Of a DNA stretch of 64,000 bases, positions 1-8,524 are shown in pieces. Numbering within the stretch: the stretch's first letter is position 1; every line of letters starts with the position of its first letter. The position numbers and the translations under genes are program-made. Below the pieces are notes generated by a model. It was not told where the DNA came from. It saw only the letters and a program-made list of their open reading frames with translations, and ran no database searches. Origin of the DNA: Patiriisocius_A hiemis (GTDB taxonomy: Bacteria; Bacteroidota; Bacteroidia; Flavobacteriales; Flavobacteriaceae); the NCBI RefSeq assembly GCF_031846325.1, contig NZ_JAVRHZ010000008.1, forward strand, positions 62,001 through 126,000, written 5' to 3'.

Positions 1-942
1 AATGACAAAATCTCTAAAAATAAATATTAATATCATCCCGATACCAAAGAGAGGTAATAAGGTTTTATAAATAGACAATAATTCTTTTAAAAAACCAGAT
101 TTAGAGTTTATGCTTGCGAACTTCGGAATTACATAAAGCGTAAACATTGCTCCAGAAAAAACCATATAATTTTTTGATATGAAAGTCATCCCAGTCCAGA
201 TTCCAGCATCATCTTCACTTAAAGAATTGGCTAACATATTTCGGATATCTATTTCTATATAATTCAGTAAAACTGTAGAAACAAAAGACATAAGTGTGAA
301 TGCCAATAAGCTTTTTCCTAATGGGGTAGAAAAAGTTAGTTTTTTAAACTGAACATACTCTTTTAAAATTTTAAAAATTAAAAAGAGCATAACTACAACT
401 TGTATAACTGGAGTTAATGCAATTGCCATTAATGCTCCAGTAATATTATTTTGATATAATAGGTATACAAGCAAGCAAGCACTAAGTATATAACTTATTA
501 GCTCTACGGTTGCAAACTTTTTATAGTTAGACAAGCCGTTTATAACTCCATTAAAAACACGTTGTATACTTATAAAAGGAACTACTACCGCAACTAGTTT
601 AACAACAAATGTAAAATCACTACTCCCAAAAAGGTAGGTACTTAAAAAATCGGCTCCAAAAAACAATAACGCTCCAGTTACAACAGTACCAAAAATGGTA
701 AATACTAATGTAGTAGAAAATAACTTTTGTAGTTGAGGCTTTTCGTCCTTATACTCTGCTACATATTTTACAACCCCATTAAAAACACCAAGTGAAGTTA
801 TTGAGCTTAAAATCTGGCTTAAACTACGTAGTTGGCCAATTTTATATATTCCCGCTTCTCCAACTATTTCTGCTAATAACCTTTGAACAAAAACAGAAAT
901 TATGAGCCTTATACTAATAACAACTCCATTTACCGAAGTCAT
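1..942 (-). CDS. Polysaccharide (O-antigen type) flippase, partial
   Basis: The reading frame is open from an ATG at 942 to the window edge, so about 314 residues are visible and the C-terminus is missing. The product is a chain of hydrophobic helices separated by short basic loops, which resembles the polysaccharide transport (PST/MOP) family. Such proteins flip undecaprenyl-linked oligosaccharide across the inner membrane. An in-frame TTG at 984 directly follows the stop of the upstream aminotransferase gene and would add 14 residues; I prefer the ATG. It is the last visible gene of a leftward unit with a sugar aminotransferase and a FemAB/GNAT-like protein, a usual setting for O-antigen or exopolysaccharide export. 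The family call is by overall pattern only. Confidence 0.75.
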   Translation of the reverse strand, partial: MTSVNGVVISIRLIISVFVQRLLAEIVGEAGIYKIGQLRSLSQILSSITSLGVFNGVVKYVAEYKDEKPQLQKLFSTTLVFTIFGTVVTGALLFFGADFLSTYLFGSSDFTFVVKLVAVVVPFISIQRVFNGVINGLSNYKKFATVELISYILSACLLVYLLYQNNITGALMAIALTPVIQVVVMLFLIFKILKEYVQFKKLTFSTPLGKSLLAFTLMSFVSTVLLNYIEIDIRNMLANSLSEDDAGIWTGMTFISKNYMVFSGAMFTLYVIPKFASINSKSGFLKELLSIYKTLLPLFGIGMILIFIFRDFVI

Positions 943-984
943 TTTTAATAATAAATTTTTGCTAATAAATTCTGGTACTTTCAA

Positions 985-2085
985 TTAATAGTTATTTAAA
1001 ACTTCAATTACAGTAGTCACTTCATTGGCTTCCATCACCGGACTTATAGGGATACTTATAATGCGTCTATGTATTTCTTCAGATACAGGAAAACACAAAT
1101 GGTTGTGTTCTTTTAATGCTTCTTGATTATGTGGGGCAAGAGGATAATGAATTAAAAAACCTATAGAGTTTTCTTTTAAATACAACATAAAATGCTCTCT
1201 ATCCTCCACTTCTACTACAAACAAATGGAAATTATGGTCTTCTGTTTTGCTAAAAAAGGGCAATCTTATTTTTTCATTTTTAATTTCTTTAAGATAACGA
1301 GCTGCTACCTTTCTCCGTTTTCTATTATCAACATCAAGTTCAGGAAGTTTACAACTCAAGAAAGCTGCTTGTATTTCATCCAATCTTGAATTAATACCAA
1401 CGTATTTATTTATATATTTTGAAGATGTACCGTAGTTTCTCAACTTTCTAATTATTGATGCCAACTCAGTATTGTTTGTGGTTACAGCTCCACCATCTCC
1501 TAATGCGCCTAAGTTTTTGGATGGGTAAAAGCTAAATCCAGCTGCATCTCCTAAGTTACCAGCTAACTTTCCATCTGCATCTCTAGCGCCATGAGCTTGG
1601 GCTGCATCTTCAATAATAATTAAACTCTTTTTGTTTGCTATTTTTTTGATTTCTTTCATGGGAGCCAATTGGCCATATAAGTGCACAGGCATTATGACTT
1701 TTGTTTTTGAAGAAATTGCTTGTTCTAACTTTTCTAAATCAAAATTGTATAAGGTATTTTCTGCCTCTACAAGAACTGGTGTAAGACCAGCTTGTTTTAT
1801 TGCCAAAATTGTGGCAATGTACGTATTAGATGCTACTAAAACTTCATCACCTATAGCTAATTTACCTAACTCTTTGTACCCTTCAAGAATTAGTCGTAAG
1901 GCATCTAATCCATTTCCAACTCCTATACAATGTTTTGTACCACAATATGCGGCGAATGACGATTCAAAAAGTGAAACTTGATTGCCCAAAATGTAATATC
2001 CAGAATCTAAAAAATCCTTGAACGATTCATTAAATTTCTGTTCAAACCTTGCATTTATTTTATGTAAGTCTAAAAATGGAATCAT
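985..2085 (-). CDS. DegT/DnrJ/EryC1/StrS-family sugar aminotransferase
   Basis: A 366-residue PLP-dependent transaminase, which normally adds an amino group to a nucleotide-linked keto-deoxysugar during surface polysaccharide synthesis. The N-terminus IPFLDL is typical. IEDAAQAHGA (about residues 158-167) supplies cofactor contacts, and FSFYPSKNLGALGDGGA (about 184-200) holds the predicted Schiff-base lysine, Lys190. Length matches the family. The closest group I recognise is FdtB-like, which makes dTDP-3-amino-3,6-dideoxyhexose, but the exact sugar cannot be read from sequence. It overlaps the upstream FemAB-like gene by four bases and is followed at once by the flippase, so the three are probably cotranscribed. 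Confidence 0.85.
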   Translation of the reverse strand: MIPFLDLHKINARFEQKFNESFKDFLDSGYYILGNQVSLFESSFAAYCGTKHCIGVGNGLDALRLILEGYKELGKLAIGDEVLVASNTYIATILAIKQAGLTPVLVEAENTLYNFDLEKLEQAISSKTKVIMPVHLYGQLAPMKEIKKIANKKSLIIIEDAAQAHGARDADGKLAGNLGDAAGFSFYPSKNLGALGDGGAVTTNNTELASIIRKLRNYGTSSKYINKYVGINSRLDEIQAAFLSCKLPELDVDNRKRRKVAARYLKEIKNEKIRLPFFSKTEDHNFHLFVVEVEDREHFMLYLKENSIGFLIHYPLAPHNQEALKEHNHLCFPVSEEIHRRIISIPISPVMEANEVTTVIEVLNNY

Positions 2086-3014
2086 ATTTTTAAGCTATAG
2101 TAGTCTAGGTTTACTGGATTTCCGCCTAATTCTTCTTTATACCTAGTTAATCCACTATTGTAACCATCTTTTGTAGTAGTGGTCCCTAGATCAAAATATA
2201 AATATCCAAGTTCTTTATATTTTTTATATAATTCTAGGTATATATAGTCTAGTGCTTTATATTTTTTCCCGACAGTAGTCACTACTCCATATTGTGATTT
2301 AACTACTTTTCCAGAAATAAATAACGTCATTCCTGCTACTATATTTTCACCTTGATAAGCGTTAAATTGAACTATGTTTGTGGGAAATTTTTGTTTTAGA
2401 AGCTTTATTTCTTCTAGACTGTGAACTGGAGTTGAATTATAATTTGTCTTTAAAACAGGAATTAATACAGAATTCCAGAATGCATCGAGAGAGTCTTCTT
2501 CCTTTAACTCTAAAGAAGAAAAAGTCCCGTTTTTTTGAGCTTTACTTTTGGACTTATGTAAATTAATATTATTAAGAGGAACAACGAAGTTTATATCTCT
2601 TTTATAGCTGTTGACTCCATTTATAAAAAAAAGAAAATCTTGTGCTGTTGTATACTTAGTATGGTAGAAATAAGGTGGCAGCTTAACCCTAAGCTCTAAA
2701 AAATCATTACTTTTTAAAAACTCAAGTAAACAATGAAATACTGACTCAACTACCTCCAGATACTCATTTGGCTTATGTATTATTCCGCCATATGTAAGTC
2801 CTGCATGACTAATCAAAATGTTGTTATCCCTATGTGCAGGAAGTAAAGCTATAAGCTTATTTTTTTTATAAAATAAAAGGGAGTAATCTTTAAATCTTTC
2901 TCCATGATATTCTATAAAATCTCTTTTAAAAAGAAAAGAGTTTATATTACTTACCTCTACAAAAGTATCCCAAGTGTCTTTGTCTTTAGGTTGATATTTT
3001 TTTACTGTATAAAT
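2082..3014 (-). CDS. FemAB/GNAT-like protein of a polysaccharide cluster, apparent ATT start
   Basis: A predicted acyl- or aminoacyl-transferase-like protein of about 310 residues. The C-terminal part has the GNAT/FemAB pattern ending in YFDLGTTTTKDGYNSGLTRY, with a long coding stretch before it. Codons upstream of the first usable TTG (2816) still encode a family-like N-terminus, including FLFKRDFIEYH and LLPAHRDNN. The frame is open back to a stop at 3027-3029, yet it holds no ATG, GTG or TTG upstream of 2816. The best fit is an ATT start at 3014 giving a Y-T-V-K-K N-terminus; a start-codon mutation or a base error is also possible. It overlaps the aminotransferase gene by four bases. The likely role is modification of a nucleotide-sugar or glycan; substrate unknown. 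Confidence 0.6.
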   Translation of the reverse strand: MYTVKKYQPKDKDTWDTFVEVSNINSFLFKRDFIEYHGERFKDYSLLFYKKNKLIALLPAHRDNNILISHAGLTYGGIIHKPNEYLEVVESVFHCLLEFLKSNDFLELRVKLPPYFYHTKYTTAQDFLFFINGVNSYKRDINFVVPLNNINLHKSKSKAQKNGTFSSLELKEEDSLDAFWNSVLIPVLKTNYNSTPVHSLEEIKLLKQKFPTNIVQFNAYQGENIVAGMTLFISGKVVKSQYGVVTTVGKKYKALDYIYLELYKKYKELGYLYFDLGTTTTKDGYNSGLTRYKEELGGNPVNLDYYSLKI

Positions 3015-3105
3015 TAGTTTTCGTTTTTAATGTGTTAACGATAACTGTAAAACTAAAACTATTTTTTGTTTTATCTTGCGAGCTAGGTACTTTAAATAAA
3101 ACTCT

Positions 3106-4389
3106 TTGATAAAATTGCATTTAAAAAAATTAGTCTTAGAAGATTATATTCTACTTACTATTTTGGGTGTAGTTTTCTTCTGGTTTGTATTACAACCGCC
3201 GCTATTTTATCCAGACTCATATAGTTATCTTAGAGCAGATATTGTACGATCTCCAGGTTATGTCCTTTTTTTGAGAGGATTGCAATTTGTGTTCAAAGAA
3301 GGGTTTGATGTTATTGCAGTATGTCTTCAGACACTTTTTTGTTTGATCGCTATCTACACCACACTTAAAACGTTTTCTAGACTATTTAAGTTAAGACTTC
3401 TTCCAAGAATCCTCTTATTTTTAGTTTTAATATTCCCTCTATTTCCTCCCTTAGAGATTGCAAATAATGTTACCTCTGAGTCATTGTCATATGCTTTCTT
3501 TTTAATTGGAGTAACTAATGGGATTTTATTTATAACTAAGGAGAGTAAAAAGAACTTACTTCTATTTTTCATTTCTATTGTAGCTCTAATTTTAACGAGA
3601 GGCCAGTTTATAATTGTGCCAATAATTTTTGGCTTCATATTTTTTTTGAAGCATGGAAAAAAAATAACAAGAAAGAGAAATGTTTTAATACTATTCTTAT
3701 TTCTTTTAATTCCATTAATAACAAACGTAAGTGAAAAAACATATCGAAAATTAGTGCACAGTCACTTTGTTTCGCCTCCTTACACATTTGTTAACGCTGT
3801 CACTTTACCATTATATACATCAAAGATTGAGGATAGTGTTCATATAAAAAACCTAACTGATCGAGAAATTTTTATACAATCTATTAAACATATAGATAGT
3901 ATGAATTTACTGAGTTCAAAAGTAACTGGAAACTATAGAGAAAAGTATAAAACCTTTCATAACAATTTCCCTCTTATTTGTAACCAAAATATATTTGTTA
4001 AGGGAAAGGCAATTCATTTTCAACAAAATCAAGAAAGAAGTTTTCATGTTATTAACACAGAAAAGAGTTGTAAAAACCTAACTGGAATACTTATAAAAAA
4101 TAATCTAAAGAATTATTTATCACTCTATTTTACTGGATTGTTCCATGGGTACTATTCAGTATTTATATTTCTTTTTATAGTCTTACTTGCTATTATTTAC
4201 TTTATTAGGTGTATTAAAAATGCTACTTTAGAAAATAGTTTTATCTTAACTACTACACTTCTGCTTTTAAGTAATTCATTTATTGTAGCATTTGCATCTC
4301 ATTCTATAATGAGGTATTTATTTTATAATTATTTTTTAGGGTTCATAGTAATAGTTCTACTTTTGAGGAAACTAAAATTTACAAGATGA
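3106..4389 (+). CDS. GT-C-like multi-pass membrane glycosyltransferase
   Basis: A 427-residue protein with about eight to ten predicted membrane helices. After the first helix an acidic loop PDSYSYLRAD (about residues 36-45) sits where GT-C enzymes (ArnT/PMT/DPM-dependent) carry their catalytic acidic residue. No ATG lies near the N-terminus, so the start is TTG at 3106, with another TTG at 3115. It overlaps the next gene through an ATGA, so it is cotranscribed with a GT2 enzyme that could make its polyprenyl-phosphate sugar donor. It is divergent from the polysaccharide genes to the left. The exact donor and acceptor are unknown; the GT-C assignment rests on topology and the loop motif. Confidence 0.6.
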   Translation: MIKLHLKKLVLEDYILLTILGVVFFWFVLQPPLFYPDSYSYLRADIVRSPGYVLFLRGLQFVFKEGFDVIAVCLQTLFCLIAIYTTLKTFSRLFKLRLLPRILLFLVLIFPLFPPLEIANNVTSESLSYAFFLIGVTNGILFITKESKKNLLLFFISIVALILTRGQFIIVPIIFGFIFFLKHGKKITRKRNVLILFLFLLIPLITNVSEKTYRKLVHSHFVSPPYTFVNAVTLPLYTSKIEDSVHIKNLTDREIFIQSIKHIDSMNLLSSKVTGNYREKYKTFHNNFPLICNQNIFVKGKAIHFQQNQERSFHVINTEKSCKNLTGILIKNNLKNYLSLYFTGLFHGYYSVFIFLFIVLLAIIYFIRCIKNATLENSFILTTTLLLLSNSFIVAFASHSIMRYLFYNYFLGFIVIVLLLRKLKFTR

Positions 4390-5531
4390 GTATAGAATTA
4401 TCTGTTGTAATGCCATGTCTTAATGAAGCAGAAACACTTGCTACTTGTATTAAAAAAGCAAAGGGGTTTTTAGATCAGAATAATATCATTGGAGAAGTTG
4501 TTATTGCAGATAATGGTAGTACAGATGGTTCACAAGAAATTGCCAATTCATTAAATGCCAGAGTAATTTCAGTCCAAGAGAAAGGGTATGGTAGTGCTTT
4601 AAGAGGTGGCATTAGTGCTGCAAAAGGTAAATATGTGATGATGGGAGATGCAGATGATAGTTATGACTTTAGCAATATGATGCCTTATTTAAAAAAGTTA
4701 AGAGAAGGGTATGATCTGGTAATGGGTAACCGCTTTAAAGGAGGTATTGAAAAAGGAGCTATGCCTTTTTTACATAAATACTTAGGAAATCCTGTTCTAT
4801 CTTTTCTTGGAAGACTTTTTTTTAAATCCAAAATTGGTGATTTTCATTGTGGCTTGAGAGGTTTTAGTAAAGAAGCATATAACAAAATGAAGCTAAAAAC
4901 TACAGGAATGGAGTTTGCAAGTGAAATGATTGTTAGTGCAAGTCTTAAAAAAATGAAAATTGCCGAAGTACCTACTACCCTATCTAAAGATGGTAGGTCA
5001 AGACCTCCACACCTAAATACGTGGCGAGATGGTTGGAGACATTTGCGCTTTTTAGTTCTCTTTAGCCCTAATTGGTTATTTTTATACCCAAGTATACTCT
5101 TTTGTTTAGTAGGGTTTATTACTTCCGCTTTATTAATTAGCGGTCCTGTTGAAGTAGGTAATCTAACCTTTGATGTACATACGTTACTATTTAGCACGGC
5201 ACTTTTTCTAGTAGGGTTTCAGTTTCTTCTATTTTATGGCTTAACAAAAGTCTATACTATAGAAAATGAGCTTTTGCCAAAACCAAAAAATTACAACTCT
5301 CTTTTTAAGATTTTTAACCTTGAAAAAGGCCTTGTTTGCGGTCTTATTTTATTGCTTATAGGTCTCTTATTAAGTATTTGGGCATATACAAATTGGCAAA
5401 GCTTAAACTTTGGAGATATTAATAATCATAATACTTTTAGGATTGTAATAGTGGCCGTAACGACTATTTTACTTGGAGTGCAGGTTATATTATTTAGTTT
5501 ATTTTTTAGCATTCTAGGTCTTAAGAAGTAA
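4386..5531 (+). CDS. GT2 polyprenyl-phosphate glycosyltransferase, DPM1-like with membrane tail
   Basis: A 381-residue family 2 glycosyltransferase, likely to transfer a sugar from a nucleotide donor to polyprenyl phosphate at the inner face of the membrane. The N-terminal GT-A domain shows VVMPCLNEAETL (about 8-19), ADNGSTDGS (about 41-49) and the metal-binding GDADDSYDF (about 82-90). The last 150 residues contain four hydrophobic helices, as in bactoprenol glucosyl/mannosyltransferases. The start overlaps the previous gene's stop (ATGA), so translational coupling with the GT-C protein is likely. A donor-making GT2 next to a GT-C acceptor enzyme is a recurrent functional pair. It converges on the leftward operon, ending two bases from it. 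Confidence 0.85.
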   Translation: MSIELSVVMPCLNEAETLATCIKKAKGFLDQNNIIGEVVIADNGSTDGSQEIANSLNARVISVQEKGYGSALRGGISAAKGKYVMMGDADDSYDFSNMMPYLKKLREGYDLVMGNRFKGGIEKGAMPFLHKYLGNPVLSFLGRLFFKSKIGDFHCGLRGFSKEAYNKMKLKTTGMEFASEMIVSASLKKMKIAEVPTTLSKDGRSRPPHLNTWRDGWRHLRFLVLFSPNWLFLYPSILFCLVGFITSALLISGPVEVGNLTFDVHTLLFSTALFLVGFQFLLFYGLTKVYTIENELLPKPKNYNSLFKIFNLEKGLVCGLILLLIGLLLSIWAYTNWQSLNFGDINNHNTFRIVIVAVTTILLGVQVILFSLFFSILGLKK

Positions 5532-5533
5532 TA

Positions 5534-6994
5534 CTAATCTGGAATATAATAGGGCTCAAATGTCACCTCACCACTATCATTAATATATTTATATATTCCC
5601 TTATGGGTGTTTTCATCAAGTATTATGTAACTACTATTGTCTTGTAAATTAGAAAGGTAACTTTTTTCATTAGAAAGATAGCTTATTAAGACTCTAAATA
5701 GATTTACAGATGATTTCAATTCTGTATCATACTCGGGGTTATTTCCATTAGGCCAATGTATTAATAGGTTACTGCTAAAGATTGTCATTATAGAGTCTCT
5801 ATTTGTAGTTTTAACTTTTGTTTGATTGGTGTAATCATATCCCACATAGCCTCCATGGTCTGCAGTAATAACAATTAAAGCATTAGGGTCTTTTTCTTTT
5901 ATTTTATTGATTAATTTTATTTGAATTTCATTAGATTCTTCAAGTCCCTCTAACCATTTTTCTTTTTCAATATCTCCCCCTTTAGAGTTTTTAGATTTTG
6001 TTCTAATATGCCAAGGGTTTAAAAATTGAATGAAAAAGAATTGCTCTTTATTAAAATCTTCTGACAAAACTTCATCAAAATATTCTAAAATATTATTTCT
6101 GTGTTTTCTAATTCCGTTGTCTAAAAAAGAAACATTCCAAAAACCATAATTAGACTGTTTAAATAATGTTTTGGGCCTATTTGCAAGTAAGTAAGGTGTA
6201 TCTGTAATTAAAGTAGTATTGTAACCATTATTCACAAAAGCTTTTATTGTGGCGTTATCATGCATTATAATATCTCTTCCATGTTGAACCTCATCACTTT
6301 TTAAATCCAAATTATAATAATGATGCTTCATTGCAAAAAGAGAGGCGTTTGAAGAGATTGTAGTTGGGTAATTACTCCTAAAATTTGGATAATGCTTAAA
6401 ACCTTTACTAAATACAAATTCTTTAAAGCTATCTACTTTTACATTATACAATGGCTTTTCTAGTTCTGAAAAATTAGCATAGCCATCTGCTTCTATAAAA
6501 TAGACGTTTGGTTTCTTTTTAAAAACAGCCTCTTCTATAGTGTCACTAGTCTTAATCCAATTTTTGCTATATGAATTTTTAAGCTTAATTGTATCATATA
6601 GTAATGGTATAGTTAAAATAGAAAGCAGTAATTGTAACACTACAATTTTTAAAAAATGTCTATAAAAAAAGTAAGAAATAATTAATGCAACTACTCCTGA
6701 TAGTATAATCAGTTTTTTATGGTGCTGTACAAACGTAATTTGTTGTACAAGTACCAAAAAACTAAATACTCCATAAAAAGTTAACAACCTTTCTTTATCA
6801 TATTTTTTACTATAATTTGATGTTTTCTCTATAATTAAAAACGAAACTGTAGGTAATAAGAGAAAAAATGAAAAAATAAAAAGATAGTGCTCTAGTGATG
6901 TAAGTATATCAGGCTTTCTTGAAAAAAAGTATAGAGCCGGGTATAATCCAGCTGCCACACCATATAGAATATAATTACTACTTTTCCTTTTCAT
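5534..6994 (-). CDS. Membrane-anchored sulfatase/alkaline-phosphatase-fold enzyme (paralogue 2)
   Basis: A 486-residue protein with about five N-terminal membrane helices (residues 1-145) and an outer soluble domain. The soluble part shows VYFIEADGYANFSE (metal-binding Asp), RSNYPTTISSNAS (candidate Thr/Ser nucleophile) and VITADHGGY (metal-binding Asp-His), the pattern of the alkaline phosphatase superfamily. That superfamily includes LTA synthase and phosphoethanolamine transferases. It is clearly related to the product of 8525-10012. It is the last gene of a tight leftward operon, one base after the GT-C gene. It probably transfers or removes a phospho- or sulfo-group on a lipid or glycan; substrate not identifiable. 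Confidence 0.7.
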   Translation of the reverse strand: MKRKSSNYILYGVAAGLYPALYFFSRKPDILTSLEHYLFIFSFFLLLPTVSFLIIEKTSNYSKKYDKERLLTFYGVFSFLVLVQQITFVQHHKKLIILSGVVALIISYFFYRHFLKIVVLQLLLSILTIPLLYDTIKLKNSYSKNWIKTSDTIEEAVFKKKPNVYFIEADGYANFSELEKPLYNVKVDSFKEFVFSKGFKHYPNFRSNYPTTISSNASLFAMKHHYYNLDLKSDEVQHGRDIIMHDNATIKAFVNNGYNTTLITDTPYLLANRPKTLFKQSNYGFWNVSFLDNGIRKHRNNILEYFDEVLSEDFNKEQFFFIQFLNPWHIRTKSKNSKGGDIEKEKWLEGLEESNEIQIKLINKIKEKDPNALIVITADHGGYVGYDYTNQTKVKTTNRDSIMTIFSSNLLIHWPNGNNPEYDTELKSSVNLFRVLISYLSNEKSYLSNLQDNSSYIILDENTHKGIYKYINDSGEVTFEPYYIPD

Positions 6995-6995
6995 T

Positions 6996-8522
6996 TTACT
7001 TGTTCAATTCTAATTTGAATATTATTGGGAAGTTTTCAACACCAGAAACCTTAGTTACAGAAACTTCGGCAGTTAAGTTAAGTTGTTTAAATACTATTTC
7101 TTTTTTTGAAGTAAGAATATATACTTCTTTTTCTTGTTTAACAGTTTTAATAATGTCATTAATATCATCCGTTTCTATAAACGGCACATTATATTTATCT
7201 AAATATAACCTAACTGCTGGCTTGTCGTATTGTTCAAATATAAAAACAGTATTGCCTTCATAAAGTTTTGAAAAACTTGACAAAGTACTTTTAGGATTAA
7301 AATTGTTTGCTAAATAGTAATTTCTATATAATCCCTGTGGCGGGAATTCTTTTTCAAGTTGATTCTCTTTTATAACTAGAGATTGATTGGATTTATATTG
7401 AGTATAAAATGTAAATAAGCAGTAGAGAGAGATAAGATACCCAAAAATGCTTGCTATCTTGGTATTCCTCACTCTTTGTAATAGAGTATCCAGTACTATT
7501 AAAATTAACAAAATAGAGATTGGTGCCAATGGAGAAAACACTCTAGGAAATGGTGCTTTTTGGTGTAAAAATGCTAAACCAAATGGTAGTATTAAAACAG
7601 CTAGTAATAAAAGCAAGAAAAACCTTTGCTCATGCACTTGTCTTTTCCAAAAATAATAAGCCCCAACAAAAATTAAGGGAACTAGTAAGTATCTAGAAGA
7701 TAAAAAAGCAGGGATTGTCTCTACAACTATAGATACAATATAAAAAGTACCTGGATATGATCTACTAGAGTATTTATTAAATATTAAATCTTCAATAATG
7801 GGAAGGTAAAAAATAAACGCTGTAATAACACCTATCGCAATAAGCAATAAGACGTTTCTGAAGTTATCTATACCAAAACAATTTTTATTCTTTTTAAAAT
7901 TATAAACAGCATAGATTAATACAAAAATCCATAATGATGCAAGAACATATACATTGGATGGAATAGTATATAATAGTAAAAGGCTTGATAAAAATACCAT
8001 AAAGCCAGATACGTATGTTTTTCTTTTTAGGTAATTAAAAACATAAAACAATAACATCACAAGCAAAAGTGTGCTTAAGTTATAACCTCTTAATTGTAAA
8101 GAAAAGTTTAAAAAAGGTATTGTAGTTAGCAAAACAATAGCGAACAAACCATAGTATTTTACATTGAAGTGTTTCTTTAAAATTAGTGTTCCGTATAGAA
8201 CTGTTAAAATGGAAATTAAAAGCTGAAATACTCTAAAAACATAAATATAATCTGTGGCTAGGTTAATATCTCTAAGCTGAAATATTCTAGATACTATTTG
8301 GTTTAAAAAATTAAAAAAAATATGATTATTTGGCCCTGGGTAATAAAAGAAAGTTGTTTTATAATCTACTAAAGCATAATCTTTTAATGAAAATATTTCA
8401 TCAAACCATAAATCATAATTAATGTAATTACATACCCAAAAAACTAATGGTATAAAACCAATAAATATCAAAAATGAGTTGACAGATAAGTTTCTTTTAA
8501 AAAAAGTGAAATAATCATTCAT
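6996..8522 (-). CDS. GT-C (ArnT/PMT-like) membrane glycosyltransferase
   Basis: A 508-residue protein with roughly eleven hydrophobic helices. The first periplasmic loop contains NYDLWFDEIFSLKDYA (about 34-49), the acidic Asp-Glu signature of family 39-type GT-C enzymes. A soluble C-terminal tail of about 110 residues follows. Such enzymes use polyprenyl-phosphate sugars to glycosylate lipids, glycans or proteins on the outer side of the inner membrane. It lies between two paralogous sulfatase-fold genes with gaps of one and two bases, so the three products probably act on the same envelope molecule. Substrate unknown. Confidence 0.75.
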   Translation of the reverse strand: MNDYFTFFKRNLSVNSFLIFIGFIPLVFWVCNYINYDLWFDEIFSLKDYALVDYKTTFFYYPGPNNHIFFNFLNQIVSRIFQLRDINLATDYIYVFRVFQLLISILTVLYGTLILKKHFNVKYYGLFAIVLLTTIPFLNFSLQLRGYNLSTLLLVMLLFYVFNYLKRKTYVSGFMVFLSSLLLLYTIPSNVYVLASLWIFVLIYAVYNFKKNKNCFGIDNFRNVLLLIAIGVITAFIFYLPIIEDLIFNKYSSRSYPGTFYIVSIVVETIPAFLSSRYLLVPLIFVGAYYFWKRQVHEQRFFLLLLLAVLILPFGLAFLHQKAPFPRVFSPLAPISILLILIVLDTLLQRVRNTKIASIFGYLISLYCLFTFYTQYKSNQSLVIKENQLEKEFPPQGLYRNYYLANNFNPKSTLSSFSKLYEGNTVFIFEQYDKPAVRLYLDKYNVPFIETDDINDIIKTVKQEKEVYILTSKKEIVFKQLNLTAEVSVTKVSGVENFPIIFKLELNK

Positions 8523-8524
8523 AA

